Source: Karalla daura (Eukaryota > Chordata > Actinopteri > Chaetodontiformes > Leiognathidae). From it: a stretch of 64,000 nt of DNA. The notes under the pieces are model-generated. The model made no database searches and was not told the origin of the DNA. It worked only from the letters and a program-made list of their open reading frames with translations. Both the position numbers and the translations under genes were made by a program. Where the stretch lies: NCBI GenBank assembly GCA_029224185.1, contig CM055188.1, positions 24,585,497 through 24,649,496 of the forward strand. The letters run 5' to 3'. Shown here piece after piece: positions 62,025-64,000 of this stretch (positions are counted from its first letter, which is position 1; each line of letters starts with the position of its first letter).

Positions 62025-62690
62025 GAATTGGATTTTATTTGCCAAAATAGTAGGGATGTAGGGAATTCACTCTGGTGATTGGTACAAAAATGAACAAGGT
62101 GAGTGACATAAGTTGGCAGCATAGGGCAGCAGTAAACATGCGATTAGCACACAAAATATACCAGATATACAAGTGCAGATGTGTAATGGCCGGTGCAACT
62201 ACGCATATTTGTGCAAGTGCGTAGAGCACTTGTCTGCGATTATCTCAAATCCTGGAAAAGACAGCAGGTATGTAGGGTGTGTGTGTGGTGTGTGTGTGAA
62301 TGTATGTATGTTGTGTGTGGTAGATCTTGGTCCCTGTTCAGGAGTCCAGCAGCAGTGTTGAAGATGTCTATGAGGTTTTGGTCCTGATGGACTGCATCAT
62401 AGTGTCAGAGGGGAACATCTCCATCAGGTTGTCCAGAGTCTGAGGGATCAGCCACCACCTTTACTACACGCCTCAGAGACCTGCAGGTGAACAGGTCCTA
62501 AAGTGCGGGCAGATTACGGCAGATCGCCCCGCAGAGTGGTGCAGTCTGCTCTTGTCCCTGGCAGAGGCTGAAGTGTACTGTGTGGTAATGGATGTGGTGA
62601 GGATGCACTCAATGACAGCTGAGTAGAGGTTAGCCATAAATGTCCTTGACATGTTGAAGTTCTCTTCTTCAGTGCATCCTCTGATGTGCT
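62025..62690 (-). mobile_element. LINE fragment, antisense, reverse-transcriptase C-terminal region
   Basis: The plus strand shows the antisense of a common teleost LINE: GATTTTATTTGCCAAAATAG near the left (3' tail), then GGTTTTGGTCCTGATGGACT, CACGCCTCAGAGACCTGCAG, GTGCAGTCTGCTCTTGTCCC and TGACAGCTGAGTAGAGGTTA in the usual order. On the minus strand a frame reads LYSAVIECILTTSIT and SARDKSRLHH, matching the fYsAviESILTtSIT and sakDksrLqr motifs near the C end of these reverse transcriptases. It then meets stops, so it is dead. A TG run (62277-62320) interrupts it. Lacks the 5' part. Confidence 0.7.
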
Positions 62691-64000
62691 TTTAAAAGAT
62701 AGTATAGACAGAATGTAATAATGGCAATGGCGATTGACTGCTGATTATCACTTTTACATTTTAGACTTTCGGCGACTTCGCTGTTTCAATTTGCTTGTAC
62801 AGCCTGATTATGAGATTCATTACATTTCATTTTCACATCCGAGCACAAACTGAGATGTCTTCAGATATCTCTCACATTTGGCTTTGCAGCTTTTAAAACA
62901 TTCTTCACCTCTTGTTGCAAAATCACACTGGTTGAATTCAATTGATTCACCTGAAAGGTGTTTGGTCATGGTGTTTTTATCAGAACTAAAAGGCTGAAGT
63001 GAAAGGAAACACAGGGTGGTAAAATTGTATTAGACAGACTTACAAAATGTCAGACTGTTCGAACAGAAAGCTCTTGTGAGTCAGAGAACAAAAGCGAGAT
63101 GAGAAAAGGAGAACGACTGACTGCAGGGCAAAAATTGATCTCCACTGTATTTAGAGGCTGAAACTACGTCAACGCTTCAACTCTTTTCATAGAACTTCCC
63201 TCGCAACCTAAAGAGAGAATTTCTATGTGTGAGCCTGCCTCTCAGCAAATGTGTGTGAGTGGCCGAACCTGTCAGTGAATCATCAACACTCCTCTCTACC
63301 AGTTCAATAAATAACCATTCCCAAAAATGCCCACTTTACTCACAGGTCAATTTCCCCTGCAGTCTGAGGGAGAGGACTCCCCGGTGAGAAGGGAATGAGT
63401 CAAGGCGTACAGGCTGCTTTCCAATATAAAGAGAGGAGCCGCCACAGCCATGTGACTCACCAGTCACCCAAATATTTCTCCACCTCAGGACCTCTCTATT
63501 GCTGTGACCTTCTATTTGAAACATCTTTTTTCTTTTTCCTCCCCAGATTTCTGTGTTCCAAGAGCCATGTGACACACATGCATCAAATCTGATTTGTGGA
63601 TATGTATTACTGTTAAGAGGCCGACTGTCTTGTCCACTTGGATTTGATATGTTGTGAACGTGCAAAGTTCCCAGTTCATTTCCAGTTGGGAGCTCTCATC
63701 TCTCTCTGTGTCTCTGTCTCTCTCTTTCTCCCTCTCTCTTTTATTGTCTCCAGCCTCAGTACAGTCAATACAAATGAAAATGCCTAAATACAAGCCACTT
63801 ACAAAATAAGAAAAAGGGAAGTAATTGCTGGTTTGATCAGTAACACAAGACACAGCATACTTCATAACTGGTGATATTGTTGTTTTGGCTTTCAGCCAAT
63901 CAACCAAACAATGGATCTCTTCCAACTGTGTCAACACAGGACACTGTCTGACAGATGCTGATCAGCAACAAGATAGATTCAAGGGGAGAGGTTTATCGAA
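62691..64000. other. Non-coding stretch
   Basis: No gene is recognised. A CT-rich patch lies at about 63697-63740. A 141-codon minus frame at 63512-63937 runs across it and has no known match. Confidence 0.5.

Noticed and set aside
63512..63937. 141-codon minus-strand frame
   Set aside because: Crosses a CT-rich patch that gives Arg/Glu repeats; no family recognised.

Overview
The window looks like non-coding DNA from a bony fish, most likely a spiny-rayed (percomorph) teleost. Three observations support this. There are dense, long dinucleotide microsatellites (TG/CA and AG/CT). Several pieces match interspersed repeats that I know from teleost genomes. No bacterial or viral gene organisation is visible: no dense long ORFs, operons or ribosome binding sites. 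The species is not resolved. No protein-coding gene can be called with confidence. Every open frame is under about 185 codons, and the longest lie over purine- or pyrimidine-rich tracts or microsatellites, where stop codons are simply rare.

Layout. From 1 to about 25.6 kb the DNA is mostly single-copy, with microsatellites, strand-asymmetric purine tracts and a few GC-rich patches that could be regulatory. At about 25.65-26.41 kb there is a CpG-rich block with an (AG)35 tract, a CTCF-like site and strong splice-donor matches on the minus strand. This is the best candidate for a promoter and untranslated first exon, of a gene running leftwards. If that is right, 1-26 kb is its first intron and the rest is upstream DNA; the strand remains uncertain. 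From 26.5 to 29 kb the DNA holds mobile-element remnants and a diverged direct duplication. A second CpG-rich patch lies at 29.86-30.31 kb beside a (TG)31 tract. From 32 to 42 kb there is an unclassified teleost dispersed repeat, a LINE remnant and two more copies of a tRNA-headed element; an AT-rich block at 34.1-35.0 kb looks like conserved non-coding DNA. From 42 to 57 kb the DNA is mostly plain, with microsatellites and one weak candidate secretory-signal exon at 49.24 kb. From 57.9 to 64 kb there is a (TG)50 compound microsatellite, four short perfect or near-perfect hairpins, a degenerate minisatellite and an antisense LINE fragment that still shows reverse-transcriptase C-terminal motifs.

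I found no undescribed system. The observations most worth checking are the candidate promoter at 26 kb, the duplicated block at 27.8/28.8 kb, the hairpin inside the 41.7 kb repeat and the hairpin cluster at 58.9-60.2 kb. Repeat-family calls rest on remembered consensus motifs, not on a search.
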